Assembly (NCBI GenBank): GCA_018385135.1
Contig: JAHAWY010000006.1
Location: 19,860 to 83,859, forward strand
DNA: 64,000 nt
Direction of reading: 5' to 3'
DNA from: Oscillospiraceae bacterium
Lineage (GTDB): Bacteria > Bacillota > Clostridia > Oscillospirales > Oscillospiraceae
In this document: piece after piece, positions 41,962 through 50,119 of the stretch
Position numbering within the stretch: position 1 is the first letter of the stretch
Layout of the letters: every line of letters starts with the position of its first letter
Notes under the pieces: model-generated
The model's database searches: none
Told to the model about the DNA's origin: nothing
The model's input: only the letters and a program-made list of their open reading frames with translations
Position numbers and translations under genes: made by a program

Positions 41962-43011
41962 ATGCCAAAATATGCAATTCTCTCAAATCCCGGACATAAC
42001 AGGGTTTATTTTGAAGCGTCAAAGGAGCTTTCCCTTTCGGAGCTTTCTCTGGCGCTGGATAAGCTCGGCTGCGATTATACCGAGCCAAAGGGCGAGGAGC
42101 TTGGCGGAATTTTTTATGTTTGCTTTTCCACCGTATCGGCGCTTTCGGATGAGATGCTGGCAGCGCTTGCGCGGCTTTCCTTTGTTTATGCCGTTTTCGA
42201 GCTTGTGGGCGAGGGGGATAGGCTGCTTTTATCTCCCGTCCCTCTGCCGGAGGTGCTTTATATGGACGGCGGTCTAAGCTCCATTCTCAAATACTCCGGC
42301 AAAACCAACGAGCTTTTCACGCGCCTTATGATAAACGCGGCTCTGCTCTCAAGCGATTTTTCCACGAAGGAAATTCGCCTGCTTGACCCCATCGCCGGCA
42401 AGGGGACAACGCTTTTTGAGGCTCTTTCTCTCGGCTTTGACGCCTATGGCGCGGAGCTTTCCGAAAAGTCGGTGACGGACGGCTTTAACTACCTAAAAAA
42501 GTTTTTGGAAACCGAAAAATTCAAGCATACGACCTCCACGGAAAAAATAAACTTGCAGGAAAAGGGGCTTTCCGCCAAACGCTATTGCGCGGATATCGCT
42601 CGAAGCAAGGCGGAGCAAAAGGCGGGCGACACACGTCATTTTGAGCTGGTGGCGGGCAACTCCATGTATGCAGACAGATATTTTAAGAAAAACAGCTTTC
42701 ACCTGATCGTTGGTGATCTGCCCTACGGCGTGCAGCACGGCAATGTTGGCGCGGCGAAAAGCGGCGGCTCTCTCACGCGCAGCCCCAAGGAGCTGATTTC
42801 TTCCTGCGGCGGCGCGTGGTACAAGGTTTTAAAGCCCGGCGGAGCGCTGGCGCTTTCGTGGAACAGCTTCGTATATCCGCGCGAGCAATTCGCCGCGCAG
42901 CTTGCCTCCCTTGGCTTCGAGGTAATGTCCGGCGGTTTGTATGAACGCTTTGAGCATCGTGTTGACCAGGCTATACGGCGCGACCTTATCATCGCCAAAA
43001 AGCCTAAATGA
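41962..43011 (+). CDS. TRM11-like SAM-dependent methyltransferase
   Basis: LLDPIAGKGTTLFEALSLGFDAYGAELSEK and HLIVGDLPYGVQHG catalytic motif. Confidence 0.82.
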   Translation: MPKYAILSNPGHNRVYFEASKELSLSELSLALDKLGCDYTEPKGEELGGIFYVCFSTVSALSDEMLAALARLSFVYAVFELVGEGDRLLLSPVPLPEVLYMDGGLSSILKYSGKTNELFTRLMINAALLSSDFSTKEIRLLDPIAGKGTTLFEALSLGFDAYGAELSEKSVTDGFNYLKKFLETEKFKHTTSTEKINLQEKGLSAKRYCADIARSKAEQKAGDTRHFELVAGNSMYADRYFKKNSFHLIVGDLPYGVQHGNVGAAKSGGSLTRSPKELISSCGGAWYKVLKPGGALALSWNSFVYPREQFAAQLASLGFEVMSGGLYERFEHRVDQAIRRDLIIAKKPK

Positions 43012-43032
43012 GCATAAGCTGCTACAATATAA

Positions 43033-43066
43033 AAAAAGCACGACCAAATAAACGGTCGTGCTTTTT
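43033..43066. terminator. bidirectional terminator
   Basis: AAAAAGCACGACC/GGTCGTGCTTTTT between convergent genes. Confidence 0.9.
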
Positions 43067-43075
43067 ATATACACT

Positions 43076-43789
43076 TTATTCGCAGAGCGCTTTTTTAAGA
43101 GCATCAAAGCTCGGCTCTGCAAGCTCCAGAAAATGCTCGCGCTCGGCGATATTGCCAAGCTGGTGCGCGTCGGAGCTTGTTACGATTTTGCGCTCGCGTC
43201 GGTATGCGGCATTTTCCGAGGATGAGAAAAAGCTATCCGGTCGGTAGACCTCCAGCGTTTTGAAATTCGGTCTATCAGGCAGCATACCGAAATTTGAAAG
43301 GACACTGTTTGTCCCCCTGTCGATATGGGCGGGATAGCAAAATCCACCGTAACGCGCGGCAAAGCTCGGAAGCTCGTCATAGGAAAGGCTCGTCGCGTTG
43401 GAAAGCAATATCGGCAGTCTGTCTAAAACCCGCTCGTTTTCATCCATCACAAGCTGCTCTCCGAAAAACTTCGGATTGTTTTCAACAGGCGGCAGCAGCT
43501 CATACAGCTCCCTACCCGCGCGCTCGGCGCTCTCTGCATCGGGAAAAAGGCAGACAACGTGGATCTCCTCCGCCGTTGTAACCTCTATTCCCGCGATCAC
43601 CTCAAGGGGCAGCTCCTCTGCCGCGCGCATAACGGCAGCGGCATTGAGCGCCGTGTTGTGGTCTGTTACGGCAATGAGATCAAGCCCCTTTATGTACGCC
43701 ATGTTGGCGATATTCGGAGGTGTCATAAGCTCGTCCCCGCAAGGTGAAAGGCAGGTATGTATATGCAGGTCGTAGGCAAATTGCGGCAT
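43076..43789 (-). CDS. PHP-domain phosphoesterase
   Basis: YDLHIHTCLSPCGDELMTPPNIANMAYIKGLDLIAVTDHNTALN; HIDRG; SSDAHQLGNI. Confidence 0.9.
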   Translation of the reverse strand: MPQFAYDLHIHTCLSPCGDELMTPPNIANMAYIKGLDLIAVTDHNTALNAAAVMRAAEELPLEVIAGIEVTTAEEIHVVCLFPDAESAERAGRELYELLPPVENNPKFFGEQLVMDENERVLDRLPILLSNATSLSYDELPSFAARYGGFCYPAHIDRGTNSVLSNFGMLPDRPNFKTLEVYRPDSFFSSSENAAYRRERKIVTSSDAHQLGNIAEREHFLELAEPSFDALKKALCE

Positions 43790-43817
43790 AGCCCGCCCTC
43801 CTCTCGGATTTTAGTCT

Positions 43818-44153
43818 TTACGCCAGCCCCAGTGCTCTCGCCGCGGCAAGCGACGCCTCAAAAATCGGCATATCGGTGCGCAGAACGGTGATATCGCCTT
43901 TTTCAGCGCCCGCTCTTGTCTCATCATCCATGCTCACGCCCTCGGCGAGAACAACGCAGGCGCATTCGGTCAAGGATGCCACCGCCATGGCGTTCACATT
44001 GCCCATGATAGTGACCCACAGGCATCCGACCGGGGCACGGCTCATAACTATGGATAGCAGATCGCCGCAGTAGATGCCGCCGGAAATCTCATTGTCTCCG
44101 CAGCCAAAGGCAAGCTCCCAGCCCAGCTTATCGCAAAGCTCCTTGGTTTTCAT
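43818..44153 (-). CDS. DRTGG-domain protein
   Basis: MKTKELCDKLGWELAFGCGDNEISGGIYCGDLLSIVMSRAPVGCLWVTIMGNVNAMAVASLTECACVVLAEG; start overlaps the upstream stop. Confidence 0.75.
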   Translation of the reverse strand: MKTKELCDKLGWELAFGCGDNEISGGIYCGDLLSIVMSRAPVGCLWVTIMGNVNAMAVASLTECACVVLAEGVSMDDETRAGAEKGDITVLRTDMPIFEASLAAARALGLA

Positions 44154-44154
44154 A

Positions 44155-45468
44155 TCAGCCCTCCCCCTTTTCGCGGCTTTCAAGCTTCAGCGACAGCATA
44201 CTTGAGCGCACAGCGTCCACCTTATCCTTGAGAAGATAAATGCACAAATCCTCGGTGGCATAGCCGCGAACTATATCCTCAGCCAGAGCGCGGCAGGAGG
44301 GTGAGCCGCAGGAGCCGCAGTCAAGCCCATAGAGCTTAGATTCGATTTTTTCGAGCTTGCGCATCATCCTCATCGCCTCAAACGGGTCGCCGGAGAGACT
44401 GAGGGTTTTAAGAGGCTTTATGTCCTTTGTCCAAAGAAGCTCCTTGGGAATGCTGCCGCTTTTTATGTTGTTGCAGGAGACGGGCAGATATGCCCAGAGG
44501 TGCTTGAGCCTTGTTACAACGACATATGGGTTTTCAACATTCAGAACACCGCCCACGCAGCCCGCGGGACAGGCATTAAGCTCAACGAAATCCTGGTCGG
44601 CGAGCTTATTGTCCTCCATCTCCTCAAGAACGTTGATCACGTTTTCAATTCCGTCCGCGGCAAGATAGCTGGTGGCGAGCGTTGCTCCCGCCTCACCGCC
44701 GCTGTTGCCCCATGAAAGCCCCGTGCGTCCCGTTTGAGCCGTATCGGCATCGCCCTTCCAATTTTTGGCGAGCTTATTCATAGCCGAAAGCAGAACAGGG
44801 TAAACTTCCGCTGACGAAACCGCGAGGTCAACATCGCTTTTGTCGATGCCGAAGGGATTTTTGATTGCCGTGACCTTCGCCGGGCAGGGCGTTATGAACA
44901 CTATCCCTATTTCCTCCGGTTTTAAGCCACTGTTCCTGACCGCCTGTTCGCGCGCAAGCTTTGCCGCGACCTCCATCGGCGAGGAGATCGGCAAAACATT
45001 CTCCAGCAGGTTAGGAAAGCGGATTTTGATAAGCCGCAGAACAGCCGGGCACGCCGAGGAAATAACGGGCTTTTTAAGCTTACCGCGCTCAAGCATCATG
45101 CGTGTTGCGGAGGAAACAAGCTCCGCTGCTGCCGCGACCTCAAAAACCTCGTCAAAGCCCAAAGCCAGCAGCCCCGCTCTAATAAGCTCCAAATCCTCTT
45201 GGTTTTTATACTGCCCAAAAAGGGACGGCGGCGGCAGCGCCACCTTATATTTAAAGCCTTTTATCGCCGCAAGCGGGTCTGTCACCGCGTGCTTTGCGTG
45301 GTGTGGGCATACTCTTATACATTCTCCGCAGTCGATGCAGCGCTCCTTTGTTATCTGCGCCTTGCCGTTCCTCACGCGAATTGCCTCTGTTGGGCAGCGC
45401 TTGACACAGGTTATGCAGCCGCGACAGGATTCTGTATCCAATGTCACGGAGTGAAAGTACTCTGCCAT
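44155..45468 (-). CDS. [FeFe]-hydrogenase-like protein, putative sensory (HydS-type, group C/D-like)
   Basis: 2x[4Fe-4S] ferredoxin (CRGCITCVKRCPTEA, CIDCGECIRVCPHHAKH), divergent H-cluster motifs SSACPAVLR / TPCPAKVTA / ELNACPAGCVGGV, and C-terminal CGSCGSPSCRALAEDIVRG Fe-S domain. Confidence 0.8.
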   Translation of the reverse strand: MAEYFHSVTLDTESCRGCITCVKRCPTEAIRVRNGKAQITKERCIDCGECIRVCPHHAKHAVTDPLAAIKGFKYKVALPPPSLFGQYKNQEDLELIRAGLLALGFDEVFEVAAAAELVSSATRMMLERGKLKKPVISSACPAVLRLIKIRFPNLLENVLPISSPMEVAAKLAREQAVRNSGLKPEEIGIVFITPCPAKVTAIKNPFGIDKSDVDLAVSSAEVYPVLLSAMNKLAKNWKGDADTAQTGRTGLSWGNSGGEAGATLATSYLAADGIENVINVLEEMEDNKLADQDFVELNACPAGCVGGVLNVENPYVVVTRLKHLWAYLPVSCNNIKSGSIPKELLWTKDIKPLKTLSLSGDPFEAMRMMRKLEKIESKLYGLDCGSCGSPSCRALAEDIVRGYATEDLCIYLLKDKVDAVRSSMLSLKLESREKGEG

Positions 45469-45493
45469 GTGACGCCTCCGTATGTAAGTATTT

Positions 45494-45928
45494 CTATTTG
45501 CCGGAAAGAAAAACTGTCAGCCTGACGGTAGTGCCCTTGCCGACCTCGCTGTCAATAAGCAGCTCGTCGGCGTATTTTTTCATATTGGGCAGACCCATAC
45601 CCGCGCCGAAGCCCAGCCCTCGCACCTGCTCGGAGGCTGTTGACCAGCCCTCCTGCATGGCAAGGTCTATGTCCGGTATTCCCGGACCGTGGTCTGTCAA
45701 AACAGCGGCGATCTGCTCGGCATCTATGAATACGTCTATTTCGCCGCCTCCGCCGTGTATAACCATATTTATCTCTCCCTCATAAAGGGAAATCGCCATT
45801 TTCCTTACTATCCGCGGGTCAAAGCCCAATTGCTTCAAGGTTTTTTTAACCGCGCTGGACGCCGTTCCCGCCTGTGTGAAATCGTCTCCGGAAACGACAA
45901 AGTGATAGTGGAGAGTGTTTTCGCTCAT
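45494..45928 (-). CDS. RsbW-like (anti-sigma factor type) GHKL ATPase
   Basis: AISLYEGEINMVIHGGGGEIDVFIDAEQIAAVLTDHGPGIPDIDLAMQEGWSTA...GFGAGMGLPNMKKYADELLIDSEVGKGTTVRL; no DHp or receiver. Confidence 0.85.
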   Translation of the reverse strand: MSENTLHYHFVVSGDDFTQAGTASSAVKKTLKQLGFDPRIVRKMAISLYEGEINMVIHGGGGEIDVFIDAEQIAAVLTDHGPGIPDIDLAMQEGWSTASEQVRGLGFGAGMGLPNMKKYADELLIDSEVGKGTTVRLTVFLSGK

Positions 45929-46278
45929 TTTACTGACATACCTCCGTTCAGTCCGGCTTTATAAAGCAGTCCGCAGGCAGTGAACATACGGTGACTTGAG
46001 CACATAACTGCAATGCCGCTTTCCTTGGCACATTCAATAATGGTTTCGTCCGGTCTTTTGCCGCGAACAAACACGACACAGACCATATCCATCATAGCCG
46101 CCGTTCTTATAGCCTGCTGGTTTAACAAACCCGTGATCAGCACCGCCTGGTTTTTGACATAGGCAAGCACATCACTCATCATGTCGCTGCCGCAGGCGGC
46201 ATGAACTTCGGTTTCGAGCAGATCCTCTCCACAAATCAACTCGGCGTCGAGTGTCGATAATACTTCTCTAAGCAGCAT
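45925..46278 (-). CDS. DRTGG-domain protein
   Basis: 117 aa, MLLREVLSTLDAELICGEDLLETEVHAACGSDMMSDVLAYVKNQAVLITGLLNQQAIRTAAMMDMVCVVFVRGKRPDE. Confidence 0.78.
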   Translation of the reverse strand: MLLREVLSTLDAELICGEDLLETEVHAACGSDMMSDVLAYVKNQAVLITGLLNQQAIRTAAMMDMVCVVFVRGKRPDETIIECAKESGIAVMCSSHRMFTACGLLYKAGLNGGMSVK

Positions 46279-46507
46279 ATTTTAACCTCCGTTTTTATCA
46301 AAATGTGACAAAAAGTTTGTTAAACAATAAATATGATTGTTAATCGCTAAATTTATTGCCTTATCGCTTTAAACCGTGTAAAATTGAAAACACATCGACA
46401 GAATTCTTCGTGAATCTTAATAAACTGCTGCAACACCCTAATGCCGCGCACCATTTGCACCAAACGCGTAGCTGCCATGCAAAAAGATTATACATGAACA
46501 AAAATCA

Positions 46508-46567
46508 TTTCACAATATAATCTCTGTTTTCACAATGTAATCTAAGATTTCACAATCTGTCTTATAT
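46508..46567. repeat. three tandem 20-bp direct repeats (iteron-like)
   Basis: TTTCACAATATAATCTCTGT / TTTCACAATGTAATCTAAGA / TTTCACAATCTGTCTTATAT; 9-nt core TTTCACAAT identical and exactly 20 bp apart. Confidence 0.85.
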
Positions 46568-46724
46568 TTTGCAAATCAGGTTCAAAAGACGGATGCCGAG
46601 CAAATTTTTCACTCCGCGCCGCTTTTTTCTTCCTATTAGTGATTATACCACAGCATATTTTACAACACAATCACAGTATTTTATATAGTACGCTCATTAA
46701 AAAGTTATAGCAAATCTTCAAAGA

Positions 46725-46742
46725 ATGTGATAAAATTAACAA
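46725..46742 (+). promoter_or_regulatory. Rex-like operator candidate
   Basis: ATGTGATAAAATTAACAA compared with the Clostridia-type Rex consensus TTGTTAANNNNTTAACAA: 11 of 14 defined positions, one half perfect. Confidence 0.35.
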
Positions 46743-46829
46743 GATATCATAAATAGCGCAATTCATCTTGCGATATTATAGACGCTGCTTGCAGCATACA
46801 TCAGACTTTTTTTATGGAGGGAAGCATAA

Positions 46830-47321
46830 ATGTCAACCAAAGCGTGTTGTTCCGCGTGTGTCGGCACTGAGGAGCAGGACAAGAAGCTCCATGAGGCGAT
46901 TTCCGCCTTGCAGGGCGAGCATTCTCTTGTTCAGGTCCTTCAGGCCGCACAGGAAATCTACGGCTACCTGCCCGAGCGGGTAATCGACACCATCGCAAAG
47001 GAGCTCGGCGTGTCCTCTGAAACTGTTTATGAAGTAGCAACCTTCTACTCGCAGTTCAAGTTCAACCCCAAGGGCAGATACGCTATTTCCGTATGTCTCG
47101 GTACAGCCTGCTATGTTAAGGGCGCAGGTGATATCTACGAAAAGATCAAAGAAAAGCTCCAGATAGACGACGGACAAACCACTCCCGACGGCAAGTTCTC
47201 CATTGATGCCTGCCGCTGCGTCGGTGCCTGCGGTCTTGCCCCGGTTATGAGCATAAACGACAATGTTTACGGCAACCTCACCGTCGATATGATCGACGGC
47301 ATCCTCGATAAATGTCAATAA
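46830..47321 (+). CDS. hydC: NuoE-like [2Fe-2S] subunit of NAD-dependent [FeFe]-hydrogenase (HydC)
   Basis: YEVATFYSQFKFNPKGRYAISVCLGTACYVKGAGDIYEKI...CRCVGACGLAPVMSIND; RBS GGAGGG. Confidence 0.9.
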   Translation: MSTKACCSACVGTEEQDKKLHEAISALQGEHSLVQVLQAAQEIYGYLPERVIDTIAKELGVSSETVYEVATFYSQFKFNPKGRYAISVCLGTACYVKGAGDIYEKIKEKLQIDDGQTTPDGKFSIDACRCVGACGLAPVMSINDNVYGNLTVDMIDGILDKCQ

Positions 47322-47346
47322 GCTGACCGAAGGGAGGCGCGAAGCC

Positions 47347-47898
47347 ATGATGCAGGAGCTTTCGATGAACATTCTTGATGTTGCAGAAAACTCCGTTCGC
47401 GCGGGTGCAAGCCTTGTCGAAATAACGGTTGACCGCCAGCCGGTCAACGATTTGATGACCATCACCATCTCCGACAACGGCTGCGGAATGTCTCCCGAGC
47501 AGCTCAAAAAAGTCTCCGACCCCTTTTATACGACCCGAACCACCCGCAGCGTGGGACTGGGCATTCCCTTTTTCCGCATGGCGGCTGAGCTTACGGGGGG
47601 CAAGCTTGAAATCTCAAGCACTCAAGGCGTCGGAACGCTTATCAAAGCAAGTTTCGTTCTCTCCAGCATCGACCTTATGCCGCTCGGCAACATCAACGAG
47701 ACCATTTTCGTGCTTATCCACGGCAATCCGGATATGGACTTCGTTTTTACCCACCGTCTCGGCGGCAGCGAGCTTGTGCTGGACACCCGGAGCTTTCGCA
47801 GGATCCTCGGTGATATTCCGCTTAACGACCCCAAAGTCTCAAGCTTTATCCGCGAGTTTCTTGACGAAAACACCCGAGAGCTTCTTCAAGCTCAATAA
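47347..47898 (+). CDS. GHKL ATPase (histidine-kinase-like ATPase domain only)
   Basis: N box ILDVAENSVRAGAS, G1 ISDNGCGMSPEQL, G2 TTRSVGLGIPFFRMAAELTGG; no phosphoacceptor domain. Confidence 0.88.
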   Translation: MMQELSMNILDVAENSVRAGASLVEITVDRQPVNDLMTITISDNGCGMSPEQLKKVSDPFYTTRTTRSVGLGIPFFRMAAELTGGKLEISSTQGVGTLIKASFVLSSIDLMPLGNINETIFVLIHGNPDMDFVFTHRLGGSELVLDTRSFRRILGDIPLNDPKVSSFIREFLDENTRELLQAQ

Positions 47899-47927
47899 AA
47901 AATATAATTACAGGAGGTAGCTCTTTT

Positions 47928-48299
47928 ATGAAGACCTTAGCTGAACTTCAGGCACTTCGTGATGATATGAAAGCCCAGGTCGGTGTACGCCGCGAGGGAC
48001 AATACCGTATGCGCGTCGTCGTCGGCATGGCGACCTGCGGCATCGCCGCGGGTGCGCGCCCCGTTCTCGCCGCCTGCACCGAGGAGCTTGAAAAGCGCAA
48101 GCTCACCGATGTTATCGTTGCACAGACAGGCTGCATAGGCATCTGTCAGTATGAGCCGGTCGTCGAGGTGTTCGATGCCGACGGCAGCAAGACCACCTAT
48201 GTCCATGTGACCCCCGATAAGGTTCCCAAGATTTTCGCACAGCATATAGTTAACGGCTCTCCGGTGGTTGAGTACACCATCGGTGCCAACGCCAAATAA
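47928..48299 (+). CDS. thioredoxin-like [2Fe-2S] ferredoxin
   Basis: MATCGIAAGARPVL...AQTGCIGICQYEPVVEV. Confidence 0.88.
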   Translation: MKTLAELQALRDDMKAQVGVRREGQYRMRVVVGMATCGIAAGARPVLAACTEELEKRKLTDVIVAQTGCIGICQYEPVVEVFDADGSKTTYVHVTPDKVPKIFAQHIVNGSPVVEYTIGANAK

Positions 48300-48313
48300 G
48301 GAGGTAAAAAAAT

Positions 48314-50101
48314 ATGGTTCGTTCCCATGTCCTCGTTTGCGGCGGTACCGGCTGTCACTCCTCCGGAAGCGATAAGATATTCGAGCATTTTGAAGAAGAA
48401 ATCAAAAAGTCCGGTCTTGAGGGCGAGGTCAAGGTCATAAAGACCGGCTGCTTCGGTCTTTGTGCGCTCGGTCCCGTCGTCGTTGTGTATCCCGAGGGTG
48501 CTTTCTATTCCAAGGTAACTCCGGACGATGTTAAGGAAATCGTATCCGAGCATCTGCTCAAGGGCAGACTCGTAAGCCGTCTGCTCTACACCGAGACTGT
48601 CAAGGAGGACACCGTCACCAGCCTTGACGACACCGATTTCTACCGCAAGCAAATGCGCGTTGCTCTTCGCAATTGCGGCGTTATCGACCCTGAAAACATC
48701 AAGGAATACATAGCCTATGACGGCTACATGGCTCTTGCCAAGTGCCTTACCGAAATGACCCCCGAGCAGGTCGTCAAGACCATTCTCGACAGTGGTCTGC
48801 GCGGTCGAGGCGGCGGCGGCTTCCCCACAGGCAGAAAGTGGGGCTTCGCGGCGGCTCAGCCCGCAGGCGAAAAATACGTCTGCTGCAACGCCGACGAGGG
48901 CGACCCGGGCGCATTCATGGACAGAAGCGTTCTTGAGGGCGATCCCCACTCCGTATTGGAGGCAATGGCAATCGCGGGCTACGCCATCGGCGCATCCCAC
49001 GGCTACATATACGTTCGCGCAGAATACCCCATCGCCGTTAAGCGTCTTAGCATTGCTCTCCAGCAGGCAAGAGAAATCGGCATCCTGGGCGAAAACATTC
49101 TCGGCACGGGCTTCAGCTTCGATGTTGACATCCGTCTTGGCGCGGGCGCTTTCGTCTGCGGCGAGGAGACGGCTCTGCTCAACTCCATCGAGGGCAAGCG
49201 CGGCGACCCGCGTCCCCGTCCTCCCTTCCCCGCTGTCAAGGGTCTTTTCGGCAAGCCCTCCATCATCAACAACGTTGAAACCCTTGCCAACGTTCCCCAG
49301 ATCATCCTCAAGGGCGCTGAGTGGTTCTCCTCCATCGGTACGGAGAAGTCCCCCGGCACCAAGGTCTTTGCTCTGGGCGGCAAGATAAAGCACACCGGTC
49401 TTGTTGAAGTTCCGATGGGAACAACGCTCCGCGAGATCATCGAAGAGATCGGCGGCGGCATCCCCAACGGCAAAAAGTTCAAGGCTGTTCAGACCGGCGG
49501 TCCCTCCGGCGGCTGCATTCCGGCAGAACACCTTGACATTCCCGTTGACTACGAAAACCTCACCGCTATCGGCTCGATCATGGGCTCCGGCGGTATGATC
49601 GTCATGGACGAGGATAACTGCATGGTGGATATCGCCAAGTTCTTCCTCAAGTTCACCGTTGACGAAAGCTGCGGAAAATGCACCCCCTGCCGCATCGGTA
49701 TCCGCCGTATGCTCGAAATTCTGGAGAAGATCACCTCCGGCAACGGCACGATGGAGGACATCGACACCCTTGAGGAGCTTTGCTACTTCATCAAGGAAAA
49801 CGCCCTCTGCGGTCTGGGTCAAACCGCTCCCAACCCCGTTCTCTCTACTCTGCGTTACTTCCGCAACGAGTATGAGGCACACGTTATAGACAAAAAGTGC
49901 CCGGCAGGCATCTGCAAGGATCTTCTCACCTACGTTATCAACCCCGACAAGTGCAAAGGCTGCACGCTCTGCGCTAAGAACTGTCCCGTCGGCGCTATTT
50001 CCGGCGAGCTGAAGGGAGCGCACACCATCGACACCGACAAGTGCATCAAGTGCGGCGTCTGCGTTGCAGGCTGCAAGTTCAAGGCAATCGAAAAAAGATA
50101 A
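48314..50101 (+). CDS. hydB: NuoF-like flavoprotein subunit of NAD-dependent [FeFe]-hydrogenase (HydB)
   Basis: N-terminal [2Fe-2S] domain; GLRGRGGGGFPTGRKW, CNADEGDPGAFMDRS, ESCGKCTPCRIG; C-terminal CKGCTLCAKNCPVGAI, CIKCGVCVAGC. Confidence 0.95.
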   Translation: MVRSHVLVCGGTGCHSSGSDKIFEHFEEEIKKSGLEGEVKVIKTGCFGLCALGPVVVVYPEGAFYSKVTPDDVKEIVSEHLLKGRLVSRLLYTETVKEDTVTSLDDTDFYRKQMRVALRNCGVIDPENIKEYIAYDGYMALAKCLTEMTPEQVVKTILDSGLRGRGGGGFPTGRKWGFAAAQPAGEKYVCCNADEGDPGAFMDRSVLEGDPHSVLEAMAIAGYAIGASHGYIYVRAEYPIAVKRLSIALQQAREIGILGENILGTGFSFDVDIRLGAGAFVCGEETALLNSIEGKRGDPRPRPPFPAVKGLFGKPSIINNVETLANVPQIILKGAEWFSSIGTEKSPGTKVFALGGKIKHTGLVEVPMGTTLREIIEEIGGGIPNGKKFKAVQTGGPSGGCIPAEHLDIPVDYENLTAIGSIMGSGGMIVMDEDNCMVDIAKFFLKFTVDESCGKCTPCRIGIRRMLEILEKITSGNGTMEDIDTLEELCYFIKENALCGLGQTAPNPVLSTLRYFRNEYEAHVIDKKCPAGICKDLLTYVINPDKCKGCTLCAKNCPVGAISGELKGAHTIDTDKCIKCGVCVAGCKFKAIEKR

Positions 50102-50119
50102 GGAGAGGAGGATAACGAA

